A stretch of 64,000 nt of DNA from Candidatus Palauibacter poriticola (lineage in GTDB: Bacteria > Gemmatimonadota > Gemmatimonadetes > Palauibacterales > Palauibacteraceae). Shown piece by piece: positions 63,092 to 64,000 of this stretch (its first letter is position 1; each line of letters begins with the position of its first letter). The position numbers and the translations under genes are program-made. Where the stretch lies: the NCBI GenBank assembly GCA_012270965.1, contig JAAXHJ010000011.1:1-64000 (forward strand), read 5' to 3'. Under the pieces are notes generated by a model. The model saw only the letters and a list, made by a program, of their open reading frames with translations, did not search any database and was not told the DNA's origin.

Positions 63092-64000
63092 TCGGGGCGT
63101 CGATCGCGGGCGGATCCGGCTACGCCGGGGGCGAGCTGCTGAGGCTCCTGCTCGGCCATCCCGACGTCGAGGTGCGGCAGATCACATCGGAGCGCTTCGC
63201 GGGACGGTTCGCGCACCGGGTTCACCCCAACCTGCGCGGCGTCACGCGACTGCGCTTCTGCGCGCTCGCTGAGCTTTCCGAGTGCGACGTGCTCTTCCTC
63301 TGTCTCCCGCACGGGGAGTCGTCCCGCCGTATCGACGAGTTTCGGTCCCTGGCAGGGCGGATTGTCGATCTGGGGGCGGATTTCCGGCTTCGGGACGGCG
63401 CGGACTATGAACGCTTCTACGGCCGTCCGCACCCCCGGCCGGAGCTTCTGGAGTCCTTCGTGTACGGGATCGCCGAACTGAACCGCGAAGCGCTGGCGCG
63501 CGCCGACCTCGTCGCGTGCGCGGGTTGCAACGCGACGGCCTCCATCCTCGGGCTGCTTCCTCTCTATCGGGCCGGAGTCGCGGACTCGGCCGTGATCGAG
63601 GTGAAGGTGGGATCGAGCGAGGCCGGCAACCGCGCCAGCGAGGGCAGCCACCACCCGGAGCGCAGCGGCGCGATGCGGTCGTATCGGCCGACCGGCCACC
63701 GCCACGCGGCCGAGATCCGGACGGTCCTCGGCGGCGATGTCCATTTCTCCGCGACGGCGGTCGAGATGGTGCGTGGCGTCCTCGCCACCTGTCACGTATT
63801 CCTGAACCGGGAGCTGGACGAGAAGGCTTTGTGGAAGATCTACCGAGGCGCGTACGCCGACGAACCGTTCGTGCGCATCGTCAAGGAGCGGAGCGGCATC
63901 CACCGCTACCCCGACCCCAACCTCCTGGCGGGCGCGAACCACTGCGACGTGGGGTTCGAGCGCGACCCGCTCTCGAACCGGGTGGTGGTACTGAGCGCGA
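63088..64000 (+). CDS. lysY: LysY/ArgC-type N-acetyl-gamma-glutamyl-phosphate (LysW-aminoadipyl-phosphate) reductase, partial
   Basis: At least 304 codons; the gene runs off the right edge. A Rossmann start ([20 protein letters not shown]), [17 protein letters not shown], the catalytic cysteine in [17 protein letters not shown], and [13 protein letters not shown] mark the ArgC/LysY family; the last motif is typical of the LysY branch. It reduces the LysW-bound acyl phosphate to the semialdehyde. Its start overlaps the lysX stop, so the pair belongs to an amino-group-carrier-protein route to lysine and/or arginine. Confidence 0.92.
   Translation, partial: MIGASIAGGSGYAGGELLRLLLGHPDVEVRQITSERFAGRFAHRVHPNLRGVTRLRFCALAELSECDVLFLCLPHGESSRRIDEFRSLAGRIVDLGADFRLRDGADYERFYGRPHPRPELLESFVYGIAELNREALARADLVACAGCNATASILGLLPLYRAGVADSAVIEVKVGSSEAGNRASEGSHHPERSGAMRSYRPTGHRHAAEIRTVLGGDVHFSATAVEMVRGVLATCHVFLNRELDEKALWKIYRGAYADEPFVRIVKERSGIHRYPDPNLLAGANHCDVGFERDPLSNRVVVLSA

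Overview
The window is a high-GC bacterial chromosome segment with densely packed genes, many ATGA/GTGA stop-start overlaps and frequent GTG/TTG starts. Alternative complex III in place of a bc1 complex, an ECF sigma operon, many secreted amidohydrolase and peptidase-type proteins and a LysX/LysY pair together suggest a Gemmatimonadota-like aerobic heterotroph, perhaps a marine or host-associated lineage. That placement is inference from gene content and style; no rRNA gene is present to confirm it.

Layout. 1-2.9 kb: a decayed propeller-like gene, a MauE-like protein, a broken MauD-like thioredoxin and a Spy/CpxP-like periplasmic protein. 2.9-9.6 kb (minus strand): a tight seven-gene operon read from an ECF sigma factor through an anti-sigma-like protein, YbjQ protein, alpha/beta hydrolase and M20 peptidase to an APC permease and an EamA transporter. 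10.2-17.1 kb (minus strand): a histidine operon ordered hisG-C-B-H-F followed by one gene encoding a HisA-HisI-HisE-HisD fusion. It is preceded by a His-rich leader peptide and an intrinsic terminator, which is a textbook attenuator layout. 17.2-29.1 kb: threonine dehydratase-like enzyme, PBP1b-type peptidoglycan synthase, ZIP-like and DUF411 proteins, MscS channel, degenerate amidohydrolase, PlsC-like acyltransferase, MBL hydrolase and SucA.

29.1-39.9 kb is an accessory region with visibly lower GC and several broken genes. Its core is a four-gene, translationally coupled set (29103-33890): a 4-TM protein, a membrane-anchored degenerate vWA-like protein, a 4-TM protein with MotA/ExbB-like helices and a long coiled-coil tail, and a single-TM protein with an acidic residue in the helix, a long coiled coil and a distinct C-terminal domain. 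It resembles the ZorA/ZorB architecture but has different partners, and is the best candidate here for an undescribed system. Around it are a decaying ComEC-like hydrolase/DUF3006 pair, a SEL1 lipoprotein, an M48-PDZ protease, an intact vapBC module with a clear palindromic operator, a decayed second copy of that module, and a coiled-coil repeat protein.

39.9-47.6 kb (minus strand): the complete actABCDEF operon for alternative complex III (quinol to cytochrome c electron transfer). 47.8-48.5 kb: six tRNA genes (Val, Asp, Ala, Thr, Gly, Pro) behind one promoter, with the end of tRNA-Pro duplicated downstream, then an orphan antitoxin-like gene. 49.1-51.7 kb: ahcY and a SahR-type ArsR/methyltransferase-fold regulator, a self-contained S-adenosylhomocysteine control module. 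51.8-55.6 kb: a second tRNA-Pro, a secreted amidohydrolase and a CocE-type hydrolase. 55.7-62.4 kb: hyuA, a small membrane protein, a sodium:solute symporter, hyuB and a sarcosine-oxidase-like flavoprotein, which together look like an import and degradation route for a cyclic amide such as a hydantoin. 62.4-64 kb: a LysX-like ATP-grasp gene lacking its N-terminal domain, coupled to lysY/argC, which runs off the window.
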